A stretch of DNA of 64,000 nt from Arthrobacter sp. DNA4 (GTDB taxonomy: Bacteria > Actinomycetota > Actinomycetes > Actinomycetales > Micrococcaceae): assembly GCF_024362385.1 (NCBI RefSeq), contig NZ_CP101466.1:3100001-3164000 (forward strand). Direction: 5' to 3'. The notes beneath the pieces were generated by a model. It worked only from the letters and a program-made list of their open reading frames with translations. It was not told the DNA's origin and did no database searches. Shown in pieces: positions 1-8,168 of this stretch. Every line of letters begins with the position of its first letter. Positions within the stretch are counted from its first letter, which is position 1. Both the position numbers and the translations under genes were made by a program.

Positions 1-1
1 G

Positions 2-1528
2 GACCGCGTCAACAACCGCTCCCAGCGGCCCAGTTCCAACGCCTTCAAAGCCTTCATGGCCAGCAACTGGGCGCCGTCCAGCCAGGAGCTCCCCGGGCGC
101 GACGCCGTCGCCGGCTACGCCGCAACCCGGCGCAAGGCAATCTCGGCCCAGTTCAAAGGCGAACGCCTGGTCATCCCCGCGGGGCCGCTCAAGGTCCGTT
201 CCAACGACTGCGACTACCGCTTCCGCCCGCACTCCGGCTTCGCCCACCTGACGGGCCTCGGGCTGGACCACGAGCCCGACGCGGTCCTGATCCTGGAACC
301 GGTGGAAGAGGGAACGGGCGACGACGGCGCCCACCACCGCGCCACGCTGTACTTCCGGCCGCTGGCCGGCAGGGACACGGAACAGTTCTACGCGGACTCC
401 CGCTCCGGTGAGTTCTGGATTGGGGCCCGCCCCACCCTCGAAGAGTTCGAGGCCCGGCTGGGACTGGCCACCGCGCACATCGACCAGCTGGAAACGGCAA
501 TCACCAAGGATGTGGGCGCCCCGGAGATCGGCGGCATCTCCATCCGCCTGGTCCGCAAGGTTGACGACAACATTGACGCGCTGGTGGACACGGCCCGGTA
601 CAACACGGCCAGGGACCCCGAGAACCTGGACCTCGAAGTCCTCGACGCCCTGGACGAGAAACTCAGCGAAGCCCTCTCCGAACTGCGCCTGCTCAAGGAC
701 GAGTGGGAAATCGAGCAGATGAAGATTGCGGTGTCGGCCACCGTTGAAGGATTCGAAGAGGTGGTCAAGGCCCTGCCGCGGGCCCTCACGCACGCACGCG
801 GTGAACGCGTGGTGGAGGGGGCCTTCTTCGCCCGTGCCCGCGAGGTAGGCAACGAACTGGGCTACGACACCATCGCGGCGTCCGGCAACAACGCCACCGT
901 GCTGCACTGGACCCGGAACACGGGCCGGATCCACGCCGGCGAGCTCCTTCTCCTGGACGCCGGCGTCGAGGCCGACTCGCTCTACACCGCGGACATCACC
1001 CGGACCCTTCCGGCCAGCGGCACCTTCAGCGACATCCAGCGCAAGGTCTACCAGGCGGTCCTCGACGCTGCCGACGCCGGATTCGCGGCGGCCCAGCCGG
1101 GAACCAAGTTCCGTGACATCCATACCGCAGCCACCACGGTCCTGGCCGAGCGCCTGGCCGAATGGGGAATCCTGCCCGTCAGCGTGGAGGAAGCCATCAG
1201 CCCGGAGGGCCAGCAGCACCGCCGCTGGATGCCGCACGGCACCAGCCACCACCTGGGCCTGGACGTCCATGACTGTGCCCAGGCCAAGCGGGAACTCTAC
1301 CTTGACGGCGTCCTCACCGAGGGAATGGTGTTCACCATTGAGCCGGGCCTGTACTTCAAGAAGGAAGACCTGGCCATCCCGGAGGAATACCGCGGGATCG
1401 GTGTCAGGATCGAGGACGACATCCTCATGACCGCTAATGGCCCCGTCAACCTTAGTGCCGCCCTGCCACGCAATGCGGAGGATGTGGAGGACTGGATGGA
1501 CGGCATCTACCGGACCGAAGAAGCCTGA
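2..1528 (+). CDS. pepP: Xaa-Pro aminopeptidase (peptidase M24B), 5' end outside the window
   Basis: Cytosolic metallo-aminopeptidase that removes an N-terminal residue preceding proline. The frame is open from base 2 without a stop before the ATG at 56, and the upstream codons read as protein (DRVNNRSQRPSSNAF), so the true start lies left of the window and 56 is only the first in-window ATG. The N-terminal aminopeptidase-P domain is followed by the creatinase-type catalytic domain. The metal ligands are visible as the two Asp residues of LLLDAGVEADSLYTADITRT (about 950-1010), the His in HGTSHHLGLDVHD (about 1240-1280), the Glu in FTIEPGLYF (about 1330) and the Glu in GVRIEDD (about 1400). The gene ends just before a strong hairpin terminator shared with the opposing gene. 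Confidence 0.93.
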   Translation, partial: DRVNNRSQRPSSNAFKAFMASNWAPSSQELPGRDAVAGYAATRRKAISAQFKGERLVIPAGPLKVRSNDCDYRFRPHSGFAHLTGLGLDHEPDAVLILEPVEEGTGDDGAHHRATLYFRPLAGRDTEQFYADSRSGEFWIGARPTLEEFEARLGLATAHIDQLETAITKDVGAPEIGGISIRLVRKVDDNIDALVDTARYNTARDPENLDLEVLDALDEKLSEALSELRLLKDEWEIEQMKIAVSATVEGFEEVVKALPRALTHARGERVVEGAFFARAREVGNELGYDTIAASGNNATVLHWTRNTGRIHAGELLLLDAGVEADSLYTADITRTLPASGTFSDIQRKVYQAVLDAADAGFAAAQPGTKFRDIHTAATTVLAERLAEWGILPVSVEEAISPEGQQHRRWMPHGTSHHLGLDVHDCAQAKRELYLDGVLTEGMVFTIEPGLYFKKEDLAIPEEYRGIGVRIEDDILMTANGPVNLSAALPRNAEDVEDWMDGIYRTEEA

Positions 1529-1544
1529 CAGGGGCTGAAGAATC

Positions 1545-1587
1545 AAAGAGCGGGGCCGCTGGAATCATTCCAGCGGCCCCGCTCTTT
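1545..1587. terminator. Bidirectional intrinsic terminator between two convergent genes
   Basis: A perfect 20-bp inverted repeat (arms 1545-1564 and 1568-1587, loop TCA) begins with AAAGAG and ends with CTCTTT, so either strand yields a GC-rich stem followed by U residues. It sits between the convergent pepP and the general-stress gene. Confidence 0.92.
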
Positions 1588-1645
1588 GTTTGTGGCACCG
1601 GTTCCTGACGCCGTCAGGCTCCTGGACCTCGACGCACCTGCGGTG

Positions 1646-2665
1646 TTACTGCCGGTGGTCGCCCCGGTGCTGGTCCCCGTCCGGACCATACTGGTTTTCA
1701 CCCGGGTGCTCCGCGCCATCCTGCACGTGGTCCCCTGCCCGGTGTTCTGCTTCTGCCCGGTGTTCCGTGGTCTGTCCCATGCCCGGCTGCCCCGCTTCGG
1801 CGGCAGGGCCCTGGGGCAGGCGCACGCCGTACTGCGGGCGGCCGTCCGGCAAGTCCGGGTAACGGACGGAACGGACCGGCTGCTGGCCGCTGTGCTGCTG
1901 GCCGCCGTCGTACTGCTGCGCCGGCTGCTGGCCGGTATGCTGCTGGCCGGCGTCGTCCGGGTACCCGTGGCCTTCCTGCTCCGGCCCGTTATGGGCGGAC
2001 GAACCGGAGGACCGCTGGCCGTAGGGATCGTTCCAGCCGGCGGGGCGGGCCGGGCCCTGCCCCTGCTGCTGCCCGGGCTGCTGGTGGTGCTGCTGCTGGT
2101 ACGGCTGGTTGTAGTAGTCATGCTGCGTATACGGGCCGTGGCCGGATGCCGCGTCCGAGCGGGACATGGGCAACTGCTGCAGGAGCCGCCGGGCCTCGTG
2201 GGCTGCCTCCGGGGCCACGATCACGTCGTAGCTGGTGGCCACCACCTGGCTGGTGGAGGTGAAGTCCCGCTTGCCGCGCTGCATGGCGTAGGTGACGATG
2301 CCGAACAGCATGAAGAACGCCGCGCCCATCAGCACCGAGGTCATGATGGAGAAGTACCCAGGTGACGGAGCGAAGAAGGACAGCATGACGCCCACGAACA
2401 GGCCGAACCACATGCCGCTGAGCGCTCCCGACAACGCCACCCGCGGGTAGCTCAGGCGCCCCGTAACCCGCTCCACCATCTTCAGTTCATTGCCCACGAT
2501 GGACACCATCTGGACCGGGAACTGCTGGTCCGCCAGGTAGTCAACCGCTTTCTGGGCGTCGAGGTAGGAAGTGTAGGAGCCTACGGTGTCACCGGTGGGA
2601 ACAGCCCGGGCATCGTCCGGTCCGTTCGCGGCGCCGGCCTTGGGAGCACCAAAAATGTTCGACAT
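1646..2665 (-). CDS. General stress protein 17M-like membrane protein with Gln/Gly-rich tail
   Basis: About 339 residues from the ATG at 2665 (MSNIFGAPKAG); in-frame ATGs further upstream (up to 2686) would add 7 residues. The N-terminal part (GSYTSYLDAQKAVDYLADQQFPVQMVSIVG) resembles the YflT/general-stress-protein-17M domain. Two membrane segments follow around residues 80-130 (GALSGMWFGLFVGVMLSFF and IMTSVLMGAAFFMLFGIVTY). From about residue 180 the chain becomes a low-complexity, Gln-, Gly-, Pro- and His-rich tail of about 150 residues with repeated GQQ/QQH units, likely disordered. Function is unknown beyond association of this family with stress proteins. It is convergent with pepP and divergent from the MgtE-N gene. 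Confidence 0.75.
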   Translation of the reverse strand: MSNIFGAPKAGAANGPDDARAVPTGDTVGSYTSYLDAQKAVDYLADQQFPVQMVSIVGNELKMVERVTGRLSYPRVALSGALSGMWFGLFVGVMLSFFAPSPGYFSIMTSVLMGAAFFMLFGIVTYAMQRGKRDFTSTSQVVATSYDVIVAPEAAHEARRLLQQLPMSRSDAASGHGPYTQHDYYNQPYQQQHHQQPGQQQGQGPARPAGWNDPYGQRSSGSSAHNGPEQEGHGYPDDAGQQHTGQQPAQQYDGGQQHSGQQPVRSVRYPDLPDGRPQYGVRLPQGPAAEAGQPGMGQTTEHRAEAEHRAGDHVQDGAEHPGENQYGPDGDQHRGDHRQ

Positions 2666-2730
2666 AAACCCATTCTTGCCCATCAAGGTGGGTGCCGCCT
2701 GTAAATTCAGCTAAAAGAGAGCAGACTCGG

Positions 2731-2736
2731 TAGCCT
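2731..2736 (+). promoter_or_regulatory. -10 element (TAGCCT) of a probable leaderless transcript
   Basis: TAGCCT lies 6 bases before the GTG at 2743, with no Shine-Dalgarno between. Transcription would start at or next to the start codon, which favours GTG 2743 over GTG 2740. Confidence 0.5.
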
Positions 2737-2742
2737 GTAGTG

Positions 2743-4026
2743 GTGAGCACAACACCTACACGCGTCTTCGTGGCACGCCTCCTGGGCCTCGACGTCTTCG
2801 ACCCGCTGGGCGACCGGCTGGGCCGGCTGCGTGACGTTGTTGTGCTGTCCCGGGGAACCCAGGGAGCCCCGCACGTGGTGGGCATTGTGGTGGAAGTTCC
2901 GGGCAAGAAGCGTGTCTTCGTGCCCATGACCCGCATCACCTCGATCGACCAGACGCAGATTATTTGCACAGGCCTGGTCAACCTGCGCCGGTTTGAACAG
3001 CGCGGGGCGGAAACCCTGGTGGTGGCCGAGATGTTCGACCGCCGGGTTACCCTCCGCGACGGCAGCGGCGACGCCACGATCGAGGACATCGCCATAGACC
3101 AGCACCGGTCCCGCGACTGGTTCGTCAGCAAGCTCTTTGTCCGGCGCGGCCACTCCCTGTCCCCTTTGAGCCGGCTGCGCCGCAACGAAACGTTGATCAT
3201 CGACTGGGCGGACGCCCAGCAGGGGCCGCGCACCGAACCTCAGGCTGCCACCCAGTTCGTGGCCAACCACGAGGACCTCAAGCCCGCGGACTTCGCCGAG
3301 GCCCTGCAGGAAATGAGCGACAAGCGCCGCTTCGAGGTTGCCAGCGAACTGCAGGACGAACGGCTCGCGGACGTCCTCCAGGAACTGCCCGAGGACGACC
3401 AGGTGGAGATCCTCTCCGCCCTGGATGTCCAGCGCGCCGCGGACGTCCTGGAGGAGATGGATCCCGACGACGCCGCCGACCTCCTCGGTGAACTCCCCTC
3501 CGCCCAGGCAGAGGAACTGCTCCAGCTCATGGAGCCTGAAGGCGCCGAAGACGTCCGCCGCCTGCTTGAGTACGACGAGGACACCGCCGGCGGCCTGATG
3601 ACCCCGGTGCCTGTCATCCTGCCCCCGGAGGCCACTGTCGCCGAAGCCCTGGCCCACGTCCGCCGCGAGGAGCTCTCCCCCGCCCTGGCGTCGTCGATCT
3701 TCATTGCCCGGCCGCCGCTGGAAACGCCCACCGGCCGCTTCCTGGGCGTGGTGCACATCCAGCAGCTGTTGCGGTTCCCGCCGTTCGAGGCACTGGGAAA
3801 CCTGGTGGACAAGAACCTGGAGCCGTTGTCCGACCAGGCCCACATCAGCGAAGTGGCACGGACTTTGGCGACCTATAACCTGAACTCCCTCCCGGTGGTC
3901 AATGACGCCAGCCTACTTGTGGGGGCGGTGACTGTTGATGACGTATTGGATCACTTGTTGCCGGACGACTGGCGCGCCCATGATGGCGAAGCCCCGATAA
4001 GAAAGCTCGGTGGCCGCATTGGCTGA
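2743..4026 (+). CDS. MgtE N-terminal domain / CBS domain protein without membrane domain
   Basis: 427 residues. A PRC-barrel-like N-terminus (LLGLDVFDPLGDRLGRLRDVVV) is followed by the helical MgtE-N repeat region (EELPEDDQVEILSALD, LEEMDPDDAADLLGELP, MEPEGAEDVRRLLEY, DTAGGLMTP; about residues 170-290) and a pair of CBS motifs to the C-terminus. MgtE channels have a five-helix membrane domain after the CBS pair; none is present here, so this is a cytosolic sensor-like protein rather than a complete Mg2+ channel. It overlaps the DUF1003 gene by 17 bases and belongs to an MgtE-N/DUF1003/mrp cluster also known in mycobacteria. The GTG at 2743 was chosen over 2740 from the -10 spacing. Confidence 0.85.
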   Translation: MSTTPTRVFVARLLGLDVFDPLGDRLGRLRDVVVLSRGTQGAPHVVGIVVEVPGKKRVFVPMTRITSIDQTQIICTGLVNLRRFEQRGAETLVVAEMFDRRVTLRDGSGDATIEDIAIDQHRSRDWFVSKLFVRRGHSLSPLSRLRRNETLIIDWADAQQGPRTEPQAATQFVANHEDLKPADFAEALQEMSDKRRFEVASELQDERLADVLQELPEDDQVEILSALDVQRAADVLEEMDPDDAADLLGELPSAQAEELLQLMEPEGAEDVRRLLEYDEDTAGGLMTPVPVILPPEATVAEALAHVRREELSPALASSIFIARPPLETPTGRFLGVVHIQQLLRFPPFEALGNLVDKNLEPLSDQAHISEVARTLATYNLNSLPVVNDASLLVGAVTVDDVLDHLLPDDWRAHDGEAPIRKLGGRIG

Positions 4027-4702
4027 TAACAGCGCTCCGAAGAACACCAACCAGCGGAACCTGGCCAATGCGGAATCAAAAGGCAGTCTCGACACGCCTT
4101 TGAGCGCCCGTCAGCGGATCCTGCCCAAGTTCTCCCCGGACCCGGACGCGTTCGGCCACGCCACCGAGGGCTTTGCCCGGTTCATGGGCACCCCGCAGTT
4201 CCTGGTCTACATGACCGTGTTCTGCATTTTCTGGCTCGGCTGGAACACATGGGCGCCTGTCGACTGGCAGTTCGACTCGAGGGACCTGGGCTTCACCCTG
4301 CTGACCCTGATGCTGTCGCTGCAGGCCTCCTACGCGGCACCCCTGCTGCTGCTGGCGCAGAACCGGCAGGATGACCGCGACCGCGTCTCGCTGCAGCAGG
4401 ACCGGCAGCGCGCCGAGCGCAACCTATCCGATACCGAGTACCTGACCCGGGAGCTTGCCTCCCTGCGGATCGCACTGCGCGAAGTAGCAACCCGGGACTA
4501 TGTCCGGGCCGAGCTGCGTTCCCTCCTGGAAGACCTCCTGGAAGCCCAGGAGGAGCTGCGCACCCACGAGGACTCCGGTCCCGGCTCGCACGAATCCCCG
4601 CGGGACAAGGTCAAGGACAAACTGCGCGAACAGCGGGACCGCCAGCGCAACCCGCGCACCCAGCAGATCCCCCGCGTTAAACCCGGCCACTCTGCCCAAT
4701 GA
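4010..4702 (+). CDS. DUF1003 membrane protein
   Basis: 230 residues. The central part has two membrane helices (FLVYMTVFCIFWLGWNTW and LGFTLLTLMLSLQASYAAPLLLLAQN) with the DUF1003 signatures following, including the RQDDRDR motif right after the second helix. The C-terminal 100 residues are highly charged and predicted coiled-coil (LASLRIALREV, LRSLLEDLLEAQEELRTHE). The GTG start at 4010 lies inside the end of the MgtE-N gene (17-base overlap), preceded by AAGAAAG, which suggests translational coupling. No biochemical role is established for the family; the conserved pairing with MgtE-N proteins hints at a link with cation homeostasis, which is inference. Confidence 0.85.
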   Translation: MAALADNSAPKNTNQRNLANAESKGSLDTPLSARQRILPKFSPDPDAFGHATEGFARFMGTPQFLVYMTVFCIFWLGWNTWAPVDWQFDSRDLGFTLLTLMLSLQASYAAPLLLLAQNRQDDRDRVSLQQDRQRAERNLSDTEYLTRELASLRIALREVATRDYVRAELRSLLEDLLEAQEELRTHEDSGPGSHESPRDKVKDKLREQRDRQRNPRTQQIPRVKPGHSAQ

Positions 4703-4766
4703 CAAGCACGCCGACCGTCACCGGCCGGCCCGTCGCCGATACCGCACGAAAGCCGAGGCTCCGTCC

Positions 4767-5924
4767 ATGAGCGCCCCCACCCACCCCGCAGCCGACGGCC
4801 GGTCACCACTGGTCGGTGCAGTCAACGATGCCCTGGCCACGGTCATCGATCCCGAGCTGCGCCGCCCCATCACGGAACTGGGCATGGTGGACTCCGTCCA
4901 GGTGTCCGACGACGGGAAGGTCACCGTGGCGGTCCTGCTCACCATCGCCGGCTGCCCGTTACGGGATACCATCACCGCCGATTCGCAGAAAGCCCTTTCA
5001 GCGGTCCCCGGCGTCACGGCCGTCAACGTCGAGCTCAAGGTAATGGACCAGGCGCAGCGCGATGCCCTCAAGGAAAAGCTGCGCGGGCCGGGCGGCCAGC
5101 GCAGGATTCCCTTCAACGAGCCGGATTCCCTGACCAAGGTCTACGCGGTGGCCAGCGGCAAGGGCGGGGTGGGCAAGTCCTCGGTAACGGTCAACCTGGC
5201 CACGGCACTGGCCGCCCAGGGCCTCCGGGTGGGCATCGTGGACGCCGACGTCTACGGCTTCTCCGTACCCGCCCTGCTCGGCATCACGCAAAAACCCACG
5301 CAAGTGGACGACATGATCCTTCCGCCGGTGGCCTACGGCGTGAAGGTGATTTCCATCGGCATGTTCGTGACCGGCAACCAGCCGGTGGCCTGGCGCGGAC
5401 CCATGCTGCACCGGGCGCTGGAACAGTTCCTCACAGATGTCTATTTCGGCGACCTGGATGCCCTGTTCCTGGACCTTCCACCGGGCACCGGTGACATCGC
5501 CATCTCCGTTGCCCAGCTGCTGCCCAAGGCCGAAATCCTGGTGGTCACGACGCCGCAGGCAGCGGCAGCCGACGTCGCCGAACGGGCCGGTGCCATCGCC
5601 ACGCAGACCGGGCAGAAGATCGCAGGCGTCATCGAGAACATGTCGTATCTGGAGATGCCCGACGGCGCCCGGATGGAGCTCTTCGGCAGCGGCGGCGGGA
5701 CGGTGCTCACGGAACGGCTCAGCGCCACGGTGGGAGCGGACGTTCCCTTGCTGGGCCAGATTCCCTTGGACATCGAGCTGCGCGAGGGCGGGGATGCAGG
5801 GGTGCCGATCGTCCTTGGCAGGCCCGGGGCTCCGGCGGCGGCCGCGCTTAACGGCATCGCCGGACAGCTTGCCGCCAAACCGCGCGGCCTCGCGGGGATG
5901 AAGCTGGGTCTGCAGCCCCGCTGA
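4767..5924 (+). CDS. mrp: Mrp/NBP35-type ATP-binding iron-sulfur cluster carrier
   Basis: 385 residues from ATG 4767. An N-terminal MIP18/DUF59 domain (about 10-95) precedes the P-loop ATPase with the deviant Walker A GKGGVGKSS (about residues 130-138), the DADVYGFS motif and the LDLPPGTGD Walker B-like segment. Members bind and transfer Fe-S clusters in an ATP-dependent manner as cytosolic dimers. The CxxC pair found in many Mrp proteins is absent: the segment after VIENMSYLEMPDGA contains no Cys, a form I recall as common in actinobacteria. It follows the DUF1003 gene by 64 bases and converges on tatB with only 9 bases between stops. Confidence 0.92.
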   Translation: MSAPTHPAADGRSPLVGAVNDALATVIDPELRRPITELGMVDSVQVSDDGKVTVAVLLTIAGCPLRDTITADSQKALSAVPGVTAVNVELKVMDQAQRDALKEKLRGPGGQRRIPFNEPDSLTKVYAVASGKGGVGKSSVTVNLATALAAQGLRVGIVDADVYGFSVPALLGITQKPTQVDDMILPPVAYGVKVISIGMFVTGNQPVAWRGPMLHRALEQFLTDVYFGDLDALFLDLPPGTGDIAISVAQLLPKAEILVVTTPQAAAADVAERAGAIATQTGQKIAGVIENMSYLEMPDGARMELFGSGGGTVLTERLSATVGADVPLLGQIPLDIELREGGDAGVPIVLGRPGAPAAAALNGIAGQLAAKPRGLAGMKLGLQPR

Positions 5925-5933
5925 GTGGGCCGC

Positions 5934-6338
5934 CTAGGTGGCTTCGGTGTCGAACGGGGCGGTCTCGCCCGGGGCGAGCCGCTGGACTACCCTTTCGGGC
6001 CGGTGGGGGGCGGCATCTGCTGCGGCCGCAGCACCTGAAACGGCAGCCACCGCGGCGGGGGCGCCTGCGCTGACAGGCTTGGTGTCGTCGTCGAGCAGTG
6101 CTTCCTTGATGATGCGCCGGGGATCGTACTGGCGGGGATCGTACTTCTTCCAGTCGACATCGTCGATGTCGATGCCCACTTCTTCCTTGATTTGCTCACG
6201 GGCACCGTTGGCCATCCGGCGGACTTCCTTGACCAGGTTCGCCAGCTTCTGGGTATATTCCGGCAGCCGCTGGGGGCCGATCACCAGCACGCCAATGATC
6301 AGCAGAAGGATGAACTCCGGGCCGTTGATTCCAAACAC
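5934..6338 (-). CDS. tatB: Sec-independent (twin-arginine) translocase subunit TatB
   Basis: 134 residues. The N-terminus MFGINGPEFILLLIIGVLVIGP is the single TatA/B membrane helix followed by the conserved Gly-Pro hinge (GPQRLPEYTQKLANLVKEVRRM) and an amphipathic helix; the rest is acidic and then an Ala-rich flexible tail. TatB recognises twin-arginine signal peptides with TatC. Its position downstream of sigE and the anti-sigma locus matches the mycobacterial sigE-rseA-htrA-tatB order, except that no htrA is present here. Confidence 0.93.
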   Translation of the reverse strand: MFGINGPEFILLLIIGVLVIGPQRLPEYTQKLANLVKEVRRMANGAREQIKEEVGIDIDDVDWKKYDPRQYDPRRIIKEALLDDDTKPVSAGAPAAVAAVSGAAAAADAAPHRPERVVQRLAPGETAPFDTEAT

Positions 6339-6407
6339 TTTAGGAAGATTACCCTCTCCGGGCAGCGAGTGACGATTCCCACCCGGCGGGCGGGTAAACA
6401 GTCCGTG

Positions 6408-7082
6408 TCATTGGGTGAACAGGGCCGCGATCTTGTTGATTCCGCGCTCCAGCCGTGCATCCAGGGGTTCCGCGGCCTGCCCTTCCGGCCGGTCCGGGAC
6501 GGCTGCCGCGACCCCCTCCGCCGCGGAATCGGCAAGCCGCTTGAGGATGGGCATGGCATCGTCGGCCTGTTCCGCGGGCAGGTCGGAGCGGTACGTGATG
6601 GTGAGGCCTGCGGCCCGGTAGGTGGCGGACCACTGGGAGGTGCCCGGCACCTGCACCGGTCCACCCTGCTGGCCCGGGGCGCTCTCCCCCTCTGCAACCC
6701 CGTGAACCACGGGGGCCTGGCCTGCTGGTTCATTGGTGACAGGGTGCTGCTCCGTGACAGTGGCGTGGTGTGCGCCGTCAGTGAGCCTCAGCTCAACTGC
6801 GGGCTCCCCGTTAACCACCAGCGCCCGTGCCGCTTCCAGATGGAATCCCATGGCCTGCAGGTCCGGACACGCCCATCCTTCAGAACGCAGGGTGGCCAAC
6901 TGCGCGGCGGTCAACGTCCGGCCGTCAGCGGGGGTCTGGGATGAGACATGCGAAAAAGCGGCCTCGGTTCCCGCTGGTTCGCCGGCCCCGGGGTCCCCGG
7001 CTGCCGTGAACGCCCCCACGGCCAGCACGCCGGCCGCGGCCACGGTTCCGCCGGCGGTGAGCGCAAGGGCCCGGGCGGCCAT
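6408..7082 (-). CDS. Membrane-anchored protein in frame with the anti-sigma gene (possible second half of a split anti-sigma factor)
   Basis: 224 residues from ATG 7082. A membrane helix sits at residues 5-28 (LALTAGGTVAAAGVLAVGAFTAA) and the remaining chain is predicted to be exported, with no recognised domain. The gene lies in exactly the same frame as the zinc-finger protein upstream, separated only by one TAA (7107-7109) and eight sense codons. Cytosolic zinc finger, membrane helix, then external domain is the usual order in membrane anti-sigma factors, so the two pieces may be one gene interrupted by a stop. No clear Shine-Dalgarno precedes ATG 7082 (ACCTCCCGC). If expressed separately it would depend on re-initiation or read-through. 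Confidence 0.6.
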   Translation of the reverse strand: MAARALALTAGGTVAAAGVLAVGAFTAAGDPGAGEPAGTEAAFSHVSSQTPADGRTLTAAQLATLRSEGWACPDLQAMGFHLEAARALVVNGEPAVELRLTDGAHHATVTEQHPVTNEPAGQAPVVHGVAEGESAPGQQGGPVQVPGTSQWSATYRAAGLTITYRSDLPAEQADDAMPILKRLADSAAEGVAAAVPDRPEGQAAEPLDARLERGINKIAALFTQ

Positions 7083-7106
7083 GCGGGAGGTGACACCCTG
7101 GTGCGC

Positions 7107-7316
7107 TTAAGCACCGGGGCGGCGCTGGGCTGCCAGTTCGTGGGTCCGGGCCAGCAGCCGTGCCGTCAGGTCCTGGCTGGCGGGCGGAATGGGAGCCTCC
7201 CGCAGGCGCTCAAGGTACTGCCGTTCCCGGCGCACGGTGGCGGCACACTCCTGGCAGGCCTCAAGGTGGCTGCCGGTGCGCTGATGCCTGCCGCCGAAAG
7301 GAAACTGGGACTTCAT
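7107..7316 (-). CDS. Zinc-finger anti-sigma factor domain protein, partner of SigE
   Basis: 69 residues containing the ZAS zinc-binding motif H-x3-C-x2-C (His17, Cys21, Cys24 in SHLEACQECAATV), typical of anti-sigma factors that bind ECF sigma factors and hold them inactive. It begins 7 bases after the sigE stop, so the two are co-transcribed and probably co-translated. The chain ends in TAA right where a membrane segment would be expected, and the same frame continues into the 6408-7082 gene. It may act as a short soluble anti-sigma factor or be the front part of an interrupted gene. Confidence 0.8.
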   Translation of the reverse strand: MKSQFPFGGRHQRTGSHLEACQECAATVRRERQYLERLREAPIPPASQDLTARLLARTHELAAQRRPGA

Positions 7317-7323
7317 ATGCCGT

Positions 7324-7938
7324 TCAGAGGATGCCGGCGATGCGGGGCATCGAAAGCTTGCGGCGGGACTGCTGCGGGCGCGGATCGCGGTGGGCCAGCT
7401 TTTCGCGGAGCATGGTCCGTCCCCGGTGGATGCGCGAACGGACGGTACCCAGCTTAACGCCTAGGGCCTCGGCGACTTCGTCGTAGGAGAGCCCTTCAAG
7501 GTCGCACAGGACCACCGCGGCGCGGAAGTCCGGCGGCAGTTCCTCCAGCGCGGCCTGCACGTCCAGGTCCAGGTTGTTCAACTCGAAGCTCTGCTCCGGG
7601 CCCGGCTCCCGGCCTGGCAGCCGGGACTCCGCGTCCTCCGCCAGCGCGTCGAAACGGATGCGGGTCTTCCGGCGGGCCTGGTCAAGGAACAGGTTGGTGG
7701 TGATGCGGTGGAGCCAGCCATCGAGGGTTCCGGGCTTGAAGTTCTCCAGCGAACGGAACACGCGGACAAAGACCTCCTGGGTGAGGTCCTCGGCGTCGAA
7801 CTTGTTGCCGGTCAGGCGGTAGGCCAGCCGGTAGACCTTCGCGGAGTGGTTGGTGACCACTTCTTCCCAGGTGGGACGGACCCACTCATCATCGGGATTG
7901 TTTACTGCAGGGACAGGTGCCACAACTGAAGATGACAT
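7324..7938 (-). CDS. sigE: ECF-family RNA polymerase sigma factor, SigE type
   Basis: 204 residues. Region 2 (VYRLAYRLTGNKFDAEDLTQ and EVFVRVFRSL, then DGWLHRITTNLFLDQARRK) and region 4 (ALEELPPDFRAAVVLCDLEG, then YDEVAEALGVKLGTVRSRI) are complete, as in group-4 sigma factors. The downstream zinc-finger anti-sigma gene and tatB, and the divergent O-methyltransferase, reproduce the surroundings of M. tuberculosis sigE (Rv1221), an envelope-stress regulator. The start ATG at 7938 is preceded by a good Shine-Dalgarno (GAGGGGAG). The HPRxPQQ-rich C-terminal tail is not conserved in the family. Confidence 0.93.
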   Translation of the reverse strand: MSSSVVAPVPAVNNPDDEWVRPTWEEVVTNHSAKVYRLAYRLTGNKFDAEDLTQEVFVRVFRSLENFKPGTLDGWLHRITTNLFLDQARRKTRIRFDALAEDAESRLPGREPGPEQSFELNNLDLDVQAALEELPPDFRAAVVLCDLEGLSYDEVAEALGVKLGTVRSRIHRGRTMLREKLAHRDPRPQQSRRKLSMPRIAGIL

Positions 7939-8168
7939 CGTCCACTCCCCTCGTGGAATGCTAACGCCCGGATACTGTTGACATCTCTGATTCGGCGCCG
8001 GTCACCTTTTGGATGAGCGGATACCAATCATTTCAAACTTGGCTGGGAATTTCCTGATCGGGCGCAAACTTCAGCCGTCGGCGCAACGCCTGCTTCCCTG
8101 CCCGGCCCGGCCGGACACAGTAGGCTGGAGGAGACATTCCCCCCTTTACGCCCAGAAAGCGATTATTC

